From: Dichetophora obliterata | Lineage: Eukaryota > Arthropoda > Insecta > Diptera > Sciomyzidae | Direction: 5' to 3' | Assembly (NCBI GenBank): GCA_963920525.1 | Contig: OY986436.1 | Coordinates: 7,180,501 to 7,244,500 of the forward strand | Length of the DNA stretch: 64,000 nucleotides | In this document: positions 21,398 through 33,245 of the stretch, one piece after another | How the letters are laid out: each line of letters starts with the position of its first letter | How positions within the stretch are numbered: the first letter of the stretch is position 1 | Position numbers and translations under genes: made by a program | Notes under the pieces: generated by a model | Seen by the model: only the letters and a program-made list of their open reading frames with translations | What the model was told of the DNA's origin: nothing | Databases searched by the model: none

Positions 21398-23492
21398 CAG
21401 GCCTGTAGCCAGACCAAGAAGACAGAGGGGGCAGGCAGGAATCTTGGGGGGAAATTTTTTTGTTTTTTCATTTAAAAATAAAAAAACATTTTTGTTAACG
21501 TGTGAAATGAATACATTACACATAAAAAAATATAAAAATATAAAAAAATTTAAAAAATAGCGATCAAGAGAGCGAAAAACAATAGCAAGAGAGGGCCATT
21601 TGATTTATAGAGCTTCACTTAGTGATCCTTTTAAGACCTCAAATAAAATTTAAAATGAAATTTCATCAAAATATGGCATAAATGTATCCTCAAAAGGCAT
21701 AAGAAGACGCTTGAATGAAAACAATTTCCGTAGCTTTATAGACCAACAAACACCACATGTGTCGCAAAAAAATATTAAATGCAGTCTTGTGTTTGCAAAA
21801 GAATATTTTAAAAGTCAACGAATTTTTGGAAAAATGTGCTTTGGAGGGATAAATCAAAGTTTTGCCGGTTCGCATCTGACAGCAAACAATATGTGTGGCG
21901 TCCTCAAAACATGCAACACAATCCAAGGTACACGCTCAAGACGATTAAACAGGGTAGCTGAAATGTTATGGTATGTTTCTATGTTACGAGTTTTCTTGGC
22001 ACGGAGTTTGTCCGATTGTTAAAATTTACCAAAAAATGGATCAGCACGCTTACAAAAACGTACTTGTCAATACCATGATACCGTTTCAAAAGGATAATTT
22101 GCCACTTTAATGGCGTTTTATACAGGATAATGATCCAAAGCACAGTGCTCACATAATTAAGAGTTGCTTGGAAGACAAACATGTTGATATTTTGAAGTGG
22201 CCATCGCAATTATCGGACTTAAACCCGATTGAGAATCTGTATAGGGATGTCGAGCAGCAAATACTAACAGTAAAATCCAAAAATTTGCTAGATTTGCTTA
22301 GGAAAATCCAAAGGATTCGGTATAGTATTCCAAAGTACCGTTGTGAGGCTTTGGTCAAAAGTTTACCAAGGATATGAGATGCAGTAATTAAGAATAAGGG
22401 ATTTCCTACGAAATATTGAGTTTTATGCAATCAATTTTGATTATATTTTTCATCCTAGACATTTTTTCGCTCGTGTGCTAAATTCATGACCAAGTCGAAA
22501 TGCTTATTTTTAAATTTTATTTGATTTTAAGTCCTATAAGAAAAAGTTTTGAAATAAAAAAATGTATATAAGAAATAAAGAAGGCATAATATATACACTA
22601 AAAACAAGTTAATTAAAAATGTACAACAAAGAAATGGAAAATCTAAGTATTCACTTTACTTTTCTAAGTGTGCTAAATTCGTGACCACCACTGTACATGG
22701 ATATGTAGATCTTTTTATGCATAAGATAGATACATAAAAATAATATAAAAATTAATTCAGGACTTTGTAATAAAATGAAGTTAAAAATACAAGATTTATT
22801 TAAAGTGGCTAGAAATATAAGAAAGAGTAGCGAAATGGGCTAACGTATGTACATATAAGTCATTTTTAAGTAAAACAAATAAAAAAGTTGTATCAACCCG
22901 CATCCGTCGTTTGCATCAAATTGATGCAAATTTTTTATTCAGATTTATATATTAAGAACAAACATGCATGTTTTGATTTAAATCTTTTGCTTCTTTAAAT
23001 TTTTGCTAGAATTAAGATTTGCAGTTTTTTTATTTTAAAATTAATAAATAATCATCATGCATAAAAAAAAAAATTTAAAAATTAAAAACATTTCAATGAA
23101 TTATATATTCTTTTTGTATCTGCATCAAATTGGTGCACAACGTGCTTTTCGTTTCTAGAAAGTTCAAGCAGGTTAAAAAATTATTAAAATTCAAATCTTA
23201 TTTTTTGGTAGCAAAGGTTGGCGACCCAGTAGACATTTGAAAAATTGTAACAATTTGTCTGAAATGTTTTGTAAAACAAATTTCACATACATATTCAAGT
23301 CATGAATAAGGTGAATGTGTATATTTGTTGTTATTTTAAACTAAACTTATTTTAAAGCAATAATCAAATATATCAACAAAAATTCATATTAATTATTCAT
23401 TTAAAGTTTTTCATTGTCTGATTTGGCCAGGAGGGGCAAACGGTTGTAGTAGGGGGGCATTGCCACCCCTTTTCCCCCTGGCTACAGGCCTG
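21398..23492. mobile_element. hAT-type element, 2095 bp, with nested Tc1 relic
   Basis: The termini are perfect 15-bp inverted repeats, CAGGCCTGTAGCCAG on the left and its inverse on the right. They are flanked by a perfect 8-bp duplication GGAACATG (21390-21397 and 23493-23500), as hAT transposases make. Sub-terminal G-runs (GGGGGCAGG.. and CCCCTTTTCCCCC) mirror each other. No hAT transposase frame survives; the interior is AT-rich filler plus a Tc1-like relic at 21590-22693. Confidence 0.9.
21590..22693 (+). pseudogene. Tc1-like transposase relic with right-end IR/DR
   Basis: Broken frames give DPFKTSNKI, SSKGIRRRLNENNF, then QDNDPKHSAHIIKSCLEDKH and WPSQLSDLNPIENLYRDVE. These are the second Asp block and the final Glu block of a Tc1/mariner DD34E transposase. 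Frameshifts (for example near 21960-22020) and stops break it, and the 5' terminus is absent. The right end is CACCACTG then TA (22694-22695). A second copy of its GTGTGCTAAATTC-TGACCA motif lies about 195 bp inward (22474-22492), the inner direct repeat of an IR/DR-type terminus. Non-functional. Confidence 0.85.
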
Positions 23493-23500
23493 GGAACATG

Positions 23501-23939
23501 ATGAATGTTCAATGCTCAACGCCTTGTTGCTACGGTAACTGCCTATTTTCATCTCTCATAAGAATTTTACATCCTTATTTTCAATAAATAAATATTTTTT
23601 TTGTAGATTTTCTATTCTTTTTTTAAAATATTAAATGAAACTTTTTGATTTTATAGTTCATTTAAATAATTTGCCTTGAACATGAATTACATATAATAAA
23701 ATATAATAAAAAATGTACAGTTTTTATTTCGAATTACATTCGGAGATGAAGAAAAAGCGTAAGAACTTCGTTCCTGACTGGAGACCCAGACTGCACCACT
23801 TTTTTAAAATTTTAATTTTTAGAAGTAATATCTGCATACTCAGCACTATAAAATTCTTCGTCTGTCGGTGGTAGGAAATGATATTAAGTGCATACTGTTT
23901 GCCCAAGAAAATAGGTTTTCACATTTTCTAAATCCTTTG
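23501..23939. other. Intergenic with a dispersed repeat
   Basis: 23825-23875 repeats 19070-19128. The remainder is AT-rich. No gene. Confidence 0.35.
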
Positions 23940-24072
23940 CGTAGAACCAACGCTTTAAGTAGAGCCTGCACTTATCACCTCAGTGCAGCTATTTTTACGG
24001 ATAGTCAAGCCGCCTTTAAAGCTTTACAGCCCTATTCTGGCAAAGAATCAATTGTTACCCAGCGTTTTTAAT
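23940..24072 (+). pseudogene. Non-LTR retrotransposon RNase H fragment
   Basis: One short frame reads IFTDSQAAFKALQPYSGKES, the 'DSQAA-KAL' core of the RNase H domain found near the C-terminus of several LINE clades. The Asp is the catalytic position of that motif. Nothing recognisable remains on either side: 5' sequence is repeat and 3' is a tandem array. The C-terminal zinc-knuckle fragment at 24497-24694 has the same orientation and may belong to the same original copy. Confidence 0.65.
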
Positions 24073-24104
24073 ATTTCTATATGTTTGTTGTCATTTTTGA
24101 TTTC

Positions 24105-24490
24105 AAAACCAAATTTGAAGCTCAATCAATCACATATGAGTACTACTTTGGAAACTTTATATACTTATTCATACTCATTTTTAAGTAAGTGGCTCATGAT
24201 TCAAAAATATGATTAACTTTTTTCGAATCATTAACATATGAGTACTACTTTGAAAACTGCTTATACTTATTCATACTAATTTTTGAGTAAGTGACTCATT
24301 GATTCAAAAATGTGATTCACTTTTTTACGAATCAATCACATATGAGTACTACTCTGGAAACAACTTATACTTATTCATACTCATTTTTGAGTAAGAGGCT
24401 CATTGATTCAAAAATGTGATTCGTTGCAGATCTCTGATTCGAATCACTGAGTTGTAAACGAATAGTACTCGAGTACTACTTATTTTTAAG
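24105..24490 (+). repeat. Tandem array, about 110-bp unit x3-4
   Basis: The unit holds CACATATGAGTACTACT-TGG, ACTTATACTTATTCATACT, TTTTGAGTAAG-GGCTCATTG and ATTCAAAAATGTGATTC. Copies begin near 24127, 24233 and 24338, with a degraded fourth near 24450. The array sits between two LINE fragments of the same orientation, so it probably expanded in, or was inserted into, that copy. Confidence 0.8.
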
Positions 24491-24496
24491 TATTCG

Positions 24497-24694
24497 TTGC
24501 AGATCTCTGATGGGAGTACACGGCGAAAAAAATTGGACTGCCTTTCAACGCCCAATGTCGCGATTCACTTCCTGTGCACTTGCCCTACCCTTGCCAGGTC
24601 TAGATTAAGATTTATTATGTCCAGCAAAAAGATCTTTGGTACACATACAAGAGAGGTTGCTGAAAGAGGTTGTTTTTTGATATACAAAACTTAA
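24497..24694 (+). pseudogene. Non-LTR retrotransposon C-terminal zinc-knuckle fragment
   Basis: The frame reads NVAIHFLCTCPTLARSRLRF followed by a short tail. It matches the 'HFLC-CP-L-R-R' C-terminal CCHC-like end of jockey/I/R1-type LINE ORF2. The upstream cysteines (C-x2-C) are not visible, so the motif is incomplete. Confidence 0.65.
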
Positions 24695-26000
24695 TTTTGA
24701 TCTAAGTGTGGGTTATCATCATAAAGCCCCGACCCCCTTAAATATGAAATGTCAACCAGTTGAAAACATATATTAGCTAAAAAACATATCATTGAAAGAA
24801 AAATGGATTCATAATTTAGACCATTTTTCATTTACCAAAATAATTATAAAGACACGCTTCCATTCTATTGTAATACAACAAAAAAACATTTTTTAACAGC
24901 ACTGTTAGATATAACAGCGGCTAAGCATTTTGTATAATCTCGACGCAGTTCGAGCCAATTTCTGGCCGAAACTACTTTCAACTCTTTTGCCTCAATCGTA
25001 CTCGATCGCTTGTGGTCGTTCTTTTGGCTAACTCAGATTATATTTAGACGTGGAAGCGATCGGTAGTGACGCTCTTTACGATTTTGTTAAAGCGGCGTGA
25101 GTGAAATGTTAAGACTATCATTACAAACAAACAAAAGTAAATATTTTCGAGGTAAAACAAAAAAAATACATTTTAAACAAATAACAACGTTAAAGTTTGA
25201 ATTGCTATTTTAACTTAACGACACAGTTTACGATTGTTTCAAAATAGAAGTTGCTTTCATATATTGACTTAACTCTATTCTGTCCATAGACCATTACGAA
25301 ATAAAATTAAAAACGTCTTAAAGTAAACATTGTGCTTTTGCATAAAGTAAATATTTAATTTATGTGGCAAATGAGATCATTCGCAACGCCTCGAGATATG
25401 GCAAAAAAGTATTTTAAGATACGCGCTACAGATTGCTGAAGTTTCCGCGTGTTTTAGGAAAAACAATGAACTTATTGAAATGAATTAAATTTTACAGCTT
25501 AAAAAAGAGTTTCAAATAAAAAAAAAAATAAAAAACTTAAAAAGAAAAAGATCAGTGATAATTATGCGTTAACTTTTAATTGATAGAATTAGTGTATGTT
25601 CAAGTAATTGACTAAATCTTTTTATAATCAAATAAAGTTAATTAAAATACATTAATATTAATAAAAACACTTAGCATTTGTCAGAAAACTATTAAAAACT
25701 ATGACACGACATGATCTGGCAATTAATTGCTCTTGGCAATGAACCAAAGTGATTCTTTTAGTGGTAGATAATGAATAAATAAATCATAATTGTCAAAAAG
25801 TTTTTTAGTTCAAGAATATTTGTTCTACACAATTTTTAAACAGTGAACTACATTTATTTACATTTGCTGTAATTAAGGCAAATTAGATAAACATTTTGTA
25901 TTTTTAAATTATGTTCGTCTGAAGAAGCTTGACTAACGATTTTAAATAAAAAATTTTGAATTTAGACCAGTAAAACTAAACAAAAAGATAAAGTTTTTGT
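24695..26000. other. Non-coding region with a GC-richer patch at 24925-25110
   Basis: No protein frame. The patch at about 24925-25110 (CTCGACGCAGTTCGAGCC, CAATCGTACTCGATCGCTTG, GGAAGCGATCGGTAGTGACG) is much less AT-rich than its surroundings. It ends in GGCGTGAGTGAAATG, which contains a possible splice donor (GTGAGT). It could be an untranslated first exon and promoter of a gene outside this window, or an LTR fragment. Nothing downstream in the window connects to it. Confidence 0.3.
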
Positions 26001-26225
26001 GAGCATTTAGTTGCAATCTTCGCGAGACAACCTGTATACTGAATTTTTAAAAGGTGTTTTTCAAGCACCTACTTCGAAATCAATTACCTCACCGCAAGAG
26101 ATGTAACTTAAAACCACCAAAATTTTTCAAAACTATTTTTGGATTAAAGTCCGTTAAGCCTTTCCCATTGTAGTTCAAACTTAAAATACGTCTAAGAAAT
26201 TCGTTTGTTAATCAAAAAATTTTTT
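26001..26225 (-). repeat. LINE 3'-end-like repeat, mate at 30590-30785
   Basis: The block CACC(T/C)CTA-(T/A)TCGAAAT-AA-TACCT with ACCGCAAG, then AAATTTTTCAAAA..TTGGATTAAAG and TTCAAACTTA, matches 30590-30785 in the same orientation. At 30.6 kb that block lies just 3' of a LINE C-terminal frame read on the minus strand, so this copy is best read as an isolated piece of the same LINE 3' region. Confidence 0.6.
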
Positions 26226-29200
26226 TGGTTAGATGTTTAAATAATTATATCTTATTTACCTATTGAGTCCCTACTAGGGCTTTCGATCTCAAAGTGTTTT
26301 GGCAAATCCCGGGATATGAAATTCGGAATCCCTAAATGTCGAAATTAATATATGGCTTGAACCTGTGTTAAAATCAAGTACCGTTAAGAACTCTTTATAC
26401 TAATTTCCGCGTATCTTAATTTATTTTTAAAAAAGAGATCCAAACGCAATCGTTATTTATACTTAAAATATTCAAAACACTCAAAAGTTGAAAAGACAAC
26501 ACCAAGACGAAATCTAATGCATACAAGGGTAACGAGACAGCTGTAATGTACAAAGAATCTAAGGACAAAATTCAACAAAAATTTAAAGATAAAGTCGAAT
26601 TTTGAAATCCCATTTTTTATTTTCAGAGGAAACACTAGTAAATTTTATCATTGAAAAGTATACATCAGCTGATTAAACCAGATCTAAAAAAAAAAAAGTT
26701 AAATTAGAAAAGAACGATTATGGCAGGATGACTTTTTTAAAAAAAATAATAACCTGTACGGTCCTTAATCGAAGATATTTGTTAAATTTTCAAGTATTTA
26801 AATTAAATAATAAGTTTCATTAATAAAAAACTTTATGATGTTTTATATTTCAGAAAAGTTAAGCATTTATTTCAGAATGAGAAATATTTACAAATATCAA
26901 ACAATATTTCACTTCATTATATACATAAAAATGTAAACGCAAATAATTGGAGCAAAAAAAAAAACATTAATTTGTCTTTAAAAAAAATTTAAAAAGAAAA
27001 CAAAACTTCATATTTAAATAAATTAGTTGGCTGTTAGTAAAAAGTATGATTTAATTTTATATATTTTATTAAATTTAATTTTATTATGATGTGAATAAAA
27101 AATTCCTTTTATAGTAATAAAACTTACAGTAATGAAACTTGCTAGTTAAAAAATTCCATGAAAGTTAAACAGCCCAGTAAACAGAGTCTTTTAAGATTAC
27201 AACCAAAACAAACTAAAAAATTTATTTTCAAAGTGTATAGAGAGATAAAAAAAGAAAAGGGTAATTTCGATATTAACCCTTTCAATGGATAGGCTAAACT
27301 AAGAACAAAAGAATTTTTTGAGGTAATATTTCTATCATTTAGGTTCTAAAAAGATGAAAAAAGGTTTTTTAGCTGCGCTACTTACGTTTTGCAAGCTTGT
27401 ACAAAGAAAAAATAGTTTTGCTCCTGTTCCGCACAAAGGTTTTCAACCCTTTACATATTTGTCTTTTAAACCCTCTTAATATTATTATCATTAAAGCCAT
27501 AAAAAGATCAAAAAAACATAAATTGGATTTTTGTCCGGTTGATTTTTTCTTATAAAATAGGCCAAACCAAGATATATTCAACATGGTAAAGTCGTCCCAG
27601 AGTTGTGGGTACCGTAGCTGTCAAACATAAGAAGAGCGTAAAAGACAATGAATAAGAACTTGAAGCAGGGATGGACCTATAGCCACAATTGTGCTATTTT
27701 TGGTTCTTTCAAGATCAGGCGAGAGTTTAGACACGTGCGTTTTTATTTCGGACTAAATTTCTCGGAGTTAAAAAATCAAGTTGCATGTAAATGTTATTAG
27801 TGTAATTTTAAATTTTTGATGAACCTTGTTGCTTACTTTGACATTTCGTTATTCTTATCATTGCTAGTAAAGTAACTTGTAACCATAACAAACAGCGATA
27901 ATATTTCTTATAGTGAAATGTTCGTCGAATTCGAATATCGTAATGGTTTTTTTTTTATTAGCCCCAATTTTTCATAAAAATGGCAAAATTCAAGAAAATC
28001 CACTGTGGAGAGCAATAATTTACATAAACGCTGTAAAAACTTTTATTTTCTTTCAATGAATTTTTGTATGTTGTAGAAGATAGCCAAACAAAAATTTTAA
28101 CGTATAAAATGTGCCGAGTGTCAGTAGTAGTTTGTCATGATCGAATGTAGTTAAAAAACAGTTTTTTTAAACAAACTTAAAGTTTCAAGCCCAATATCTG
28201 AAAATAATTTTATGGGTGATAAGAAGTTAGCCCTTCAATCTGATAGAAAATTTCATTACAACAATTTAAAGCATATATGTCTATAGAAAAGACGTAATTT
28301 ACAAAATTAGAGCATTTGAAGATACACATTTAATTTTTTTTTTATATTTAGTATCACTAATTGGCAATACGTTAATAAAATTTTTAAAGTAGCTTTTGTC
28401 TTATTAAAAAAAAAACGCAAAAAAGAGTATTAAAAACTAATTAAATACAAAAAGCATACACTAAAGGGATACACATATACATCTTATATGTAGATGAGTT
28501 TTTTTTTGCAATTTTATTTTCGATTCGTGCACTTTTTTAAAAACAAGGCAAAAGACACTCTTAAAATTTTATCAATGTATTGCAAATTAGTGATACTAAA
28601 TATATAAATAAATAATTATTTTTAAAATGTGCGTCTTTGGAGATAGTGTCCGACAGTTGACACATTTTTCGTAAATTCATATTTAAAAAGCATGATATCT
28701 GCAAACCTGTAATTGTTTTTATACATATTTACGTAATTCAAAAAGTATTTATATAAGAATTTAGAAAAAATAAATAATTTTTAAAAACTTTAACTTTAAC
28801 TTCACCTAAAGGGGAGATTAAAATCAAAAATTTTTATATTTTTCCAAAATTATAAATAATTTTTTCAAACCTTATAAATAAATTTTATTGTACATAAGAG
28901 ACCATTTACTTTTATGTTAAACTATTTTTTTGAGACAATACCTTTCTTAGAAGTAAAGATATATGGGAAATCGTATGCACCTAAAACATGTTTTTTTAGG
29001 GCGACCCTGAATCGTTTCGAGTGGAACCACGGTCTAAAGGAAAAAAATTAAAAAAATTTTTATTTGTTGTCTCCAATAATTGGGCATTCACATATATTTT
29101 TTGCTAATTTTTTCTAGATGGCGAGGCGACAATACTTGGCGAAATTATGCCCTGGATCAGTTTGTGGATCATAGTAGCAATTAGTCAATTTTTAACGAAT

Positions 29201-30559
29201 CATTGTTTTTTTTAACACGTCATTAAATTGTCCATAAACTATAATCTTACCAATAATCTTCCAAATTCTTACCAATACATTGCATATTGGATTAATTATC
29301 AATAAAAATGTAACGTAAGTTTTTTAGCAAAAATGACGAACAATTTTTCAAACGCCGTAATTTTTTTATTTTTTAATCAATTTCAATAAAAGTGGTTTTT
29401 TTCTATAATAACACTCTTACTAAACAGGAAAAATTTTGATTTTTGGTTTCAGATGATTCTTGCTATCTGTTGATAGGTCGCGCCCCTGGTCCTGCTTTAG
29501 AATATTTTTTGTTTATTTTGATTACTGTTTTGAATATTGATTAGATTTGATATTGACTGAAAATTTTATACAATCTTCTTCAAAGTACTATTAATATACC
29601 TGAAAAGTTTTAAGTACCTAAATTTTTTATAGTTTTTTAAAAAAACATTCATGAAAATTGCCTATTTTCCAGATGGACCCTTAAAATAAATAAAATTTTA
29701 TTAATTTTTTTCATATTGACTGTTGAAATCGGTTAAGAAATTCGAAAGATCTTAGGCCTCAGAAATCCCTGTGAAAATGAAAAAAAACTTTGTTTTTGCT
29801 TCAGCAAGTCTATTATAAACGCTCCTTTTTTTAGTGTAAGCACAATTTTTTTAAAAAGGCTCTATTTTTTTCTGCAATCAGGCACAATCTCAAAAATTCC
29901 ACTTCCATCACTGGCTTGAACACATTGAAGACAGATGATAGACAACTGATTGTGAAAATATTGTGGAACAAGCAACGTTCCAGTGATTGCGTCTTTCTTC
30001 ACGAGACACACGAAAAAATGAGGCATTTTCTTTTTGAAAAGGCTTTCGACAAATTGCACAATTTCTTGGCGTTTAATTCTATCGATTAAATCAATTTAAA
30101 TCACAAAAATTCACAACACATTCCAATTGACAAGTTTTGTTATTTGCTGTGTTTTTGTTCGTAAACAATCGAATTTGACAGCTAAGGTACCCACCACAAG
30201 AGAGAGTTGTATCTACTAACACTACCTCCTTATATATATGCGCCAAACAAAATTTTTTTGCTTTTCTTCGAAAATCCAACTGACTTTAATGTGAAATATC
30301 TATCTAAATTAATTTTTATCATGTTGGCTTATCATAGAACCAAACAATTTAATTTAAAAAAGCGTTGCAAAACACAAATAAAAATTACTTTCTGACGTGC
30401 CCAATGTATAGTTGGAAAATCCACTGAGAGGGTTAGAGTAGAACCATCGTTTACATTGCAGTTGCATTTATAGTTGCTGAAAATGTTTATATTTTCTTGT
30501 GAATAAAAATACCGGGATTTAGGCCTGAAATTCGGGATACCGGCATTGAAAGCCCTAGT
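26226..30559. other. 4.3-kb AT-rich non-coding stretch
   Basis: No gene recognised; all frames are short and of biased composition. Two weak structures are visible. CTAGGGCTTTCGAT at 26274 is mirrored by ATTGAAAGCCCTAG at 30548-30561, a possible pair of element ends. GTTGTGGGTACCGTAGCTGT at 27602 is mirrored near 30178-30210 (GACAGCTAAGGTACCCACCA). Neither has an obvious target duplication. Homopolymer and A/T runs dominate. Confidence 0.35.
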
Positions 30560-30589
30560 TCCGACCCTATTTTTTATATTGTTTAAAAG

Positions 30590-31430
30590 GTAATTTTGCC
30601 AGCATAAAGAAAAAATTATTTTTATTTTGTAAATGGTGTTCCTCGCACCCCTACATCGAAATTAACTACCTTACCGCAAGGCTTGGAAACCACAATCTCT
30701 AAAATTTCACAAAATATTTATAAATTAAAGTGCCTTTAATTACCTTTCCAACGTTCAAACTTAGGTTAAGAAATGTTTGAGACATGAATTTTAGTAAAAA
30801 TGGATTTTCAACGTTTTTGCCGATTTGTGCCAATTTTTGCGACCTGTAACACCGCCAAAAATCACGCCAAACTTTTTTCGTTCAAAGTAGGTTAGGTGAG
30901 GTAAATAGGGTTGTTCACCGTTACCGGAGCTTCCGCGGGGCCTATAGATCAATTGCGAAACCCTTTTCATTTTATTCGTACCATAATAACCATAATTATT
31001 TCGATTACTCCTCTTATCAGCCTGTGATTTTATGAACTTCCAAATGTCTAGTGGTGGTGTGTTCGCTAAATCTTCCAGGTCTTTGAAAAATCTGTTCCCC
31101 ATATATTGGAGTCGACGATTCTGTAGACTTGGACATTCGCATAGGTGAGTTATTGTTTCTGTTTCTTCCGGATCCTTGCAGCTCCGACAAAAGTCTGGGG
31201 CTGTTATGTTCATTCTATTGGCCATTACCCCAGTGGGGCAACTGTTAGAACTCCCACAAGAACCCGGATTTCACATTTGGCCAAAAGCAGAAGGCTTTCG
31301 GTTTTCTTCTCATTTAGCCCCGGCCAGAGCCTTCGAGATATGTTGCAGTCACCTCGTTCAAAGTAAGTTTTTTATTTCCGTCAGTGATGCTTCATGCAAA
31401 ATTTCACCTAAATCAAAGATGGTCATTCCG
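30590..31430 (-). pseudogene. Non-LTR retrotransposon ORF2 C-terminus and 3' region
   Basis: Read on the minus strand: a block LWPGLNEKKTESLLLLAKCE and IRVLVGVLTVAPLG (about 31200-31340), then MNITAPDFCRSC, then TETITHLCECPSLQNRRLQY (about 31080-31225). This is the 'LTGHCP-G-HA-RM ... C-x2-C ... HLLCECP' end of LINE ORF2. Frameshifts and a stop separate the first block from the second. A single frame then runs to 30791; its last part is low-quality and may be 3' UTR. The 30590-30785 segment recurs at 26001-26225. Confidence 0.8.
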
Positions 31431-32995
31431 TAATTTTTATTTTCCGGTACGTTTAAAATGGAGCTGCTGTAAAGATATTTAATGAATTTTTTTAAACGAA
31501 TTTTTTATATCCCAAGAATATCTAACAAGAAGAAAATAAAAAATGTTTGTTAAATATTTAGACAGAAAGAAATTTATGGTAAAGATTAAGAGTGACTTTT
31601 AAGGGAGAGTCCATTTTTAAAACTTTATTTCAAACAAATGTACACTGAAAATTAGACAATGTTTTTTAAATTTAACTTTTACTATTTTGATGAGGCGTTT
31701 GTGAGTAAAACTAAATTTATGTGCAAGATTAAAAATTAGAATATTGTAAGTGAAGAAAAATATATAAAACATACAAATTTCAAAATTCCTAAAATAGGAA
31801 TTCAAATATTTGGCATCACGTTCGCATGATTGTGCTTTTTTTTCCTTCGAAACGACAAAATTTGAATGAAAAATCGAAATCATTAAAAGTGAAATTTTAA
31901 TTCGACCAAATATTGCGCAATGCAAGTGATCACTGGAAGCCAACTGTTGGCAATGGCAAATGGCCAAATATTTCGAAAAAACATCACTCAAAATAAACTT
32001 AAATAGTAGCTAAGATGGTGGTCAACGAACAAGAGCAGCTATGAAGTAGTGAAAAACAAGAAAAAAAAATGTTAATTGGATTTCAAGAACAAAACATAAA
32101 TTGTTGTGATGATGCTGTTTGTTTTTGTTGTTGTAAATATTATTGTTAAAGCTTAATTAAAAACATTCAATGCCTTAACCATTACAGTTTACAGCGCTGT
32201 GAAGTGATGAGCACAATGTGTTCGAAAAAAATGAATTCGGACTGTTTCTATTATAATATGGTAACGTGAAATAAGTGTGTTGAACAAAAGATGCATAGTA
32301 AGACACTTTTTTTAAAAGTTTTACTGTGTTGAAAAATAGCGCAGTTGAAAAAAAATATCTCATAGTTGTTTCATAGCTAGTAGTGCCACTGACAGCTGCA
32401 ATTGTAACGCATACGCGAGCGGTTAACTCGTTCATGGCACGGCGGCCAACAAACGGCGAAGTTCAAATCGATCATAAATTGTTGCAGCAAATGTTGCGTG
32501 CGTGCAAGTGATTAATTAAGAGATTAAAAAAAAACAAATAACGAAAAAACTTGCTCTAATCTGTATAACAGAAAAAAACGCAAAGTGTAGCTAGTAGATG
32601 CAAATAAGGCGTGTTACATACGCAGCAGTTAATAAAGAAATATCAAGTTAAATTAAAAATAATTAATAACTACAACATAAATAAAAATGCCATTAGATTA
32701 GAATATTTTTTATGCTTCAATATCTCAGAAAAACTTCTTGCTTTCCCAAAAAAGAAAAAAAAAAAACTAATAAAAAATCAACGCAATTATTGCTGAAATC
32801 ACGAACAGTCGTTTTTGAAAGTCTATTGTTCTGTGGCAATCAACTCAAAATATCAAAATTAGCACAGATCGTGCTCCAATTCTATGAAATCATATCTGCC
32901 AGATACTTGTAACATGTGCATCTAAAATCTAACGAAACCTGTTGTTTTTGTTGTGATCTAACAATTTTTATTGTTTGTTTGTCTTGCATTTACAG
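31431..32995. other. Region upstream of ANKRD29, possible promoter
   Basis: No protein frame. The segment 32385-32530 is less AT-rich (AACGCATACGCGAGCGG, GGCACGGCGGCCAACAAACG, TGCGTGCGTGCAAGTG). It lies about 0.7 kb upstream of the ANKRD29 start codon, so it is the most likely place for its transcription start and an untranslated first exon. The splice donor was not identified. Confidence 0.35.
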
Positions 32996-33245
32996 TTGTG
33001 CCACAGTGATTATTTCTTCCAGCTGCAGCAACAAGTAGCAAGTGGCGATCGTTCTGGCAACAAAACGATTTAAAAAAAGAAAAACCTAAAAATTGATCGA
33101 ACACAGGCAGGAGAAAGGAACTGTGAATGCTACTAATTCCAAACTAAAGCCATAACGATTTAAAACTGAGTTAAAAAAGTTTCCAATTTTTTAAAGTTCG
33201 CTATATAGAAGCAGATAGTTGCAAGCCAAAACGATGTCTCTGAAG
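32996..33245 (+). CDS. ANKRD29: ANKRD29 exon with 5'UTR and first four codons
   Basis: A strong acceptor (pyrimidine-rich tract ending GCATTTACAG, AG at 32994-32995) opens this exon. Only its last 12 bases (ATG TCT CTG AAG, 33234-33245) are coding, followed by donor GTAAGT. Joined to the next exon it gives MSLKKETPSD, which lines up with the vertebrate N-terminus and supports this ATG. The 5'UTR part has several stops in all frames. Confidence 0.8.

Noticed and set aside
24105..24490. CRISPR-like or regulatory repeat array
   Set aside because: Units are contiguous 110-bp tandem repeats without unique spacers in an animal genome; they are satellite-like.
26001..30785. A pair of LTRs bounding an LTR retrotransposon
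   Set aside because: The direct repeats are diverged, lack TG..CA ends, a primer-binding site and any gag/pol between them, and the right one is adjacent to a LINE C-terminus, so they are LINE 3' pieces.
31617..31991. 124-codon minus-strand frame upstream of ANKRD29
   Set aside because: Phe/Lys/Ile-rich chance frame in AT-rich DNA without motif or splice context.
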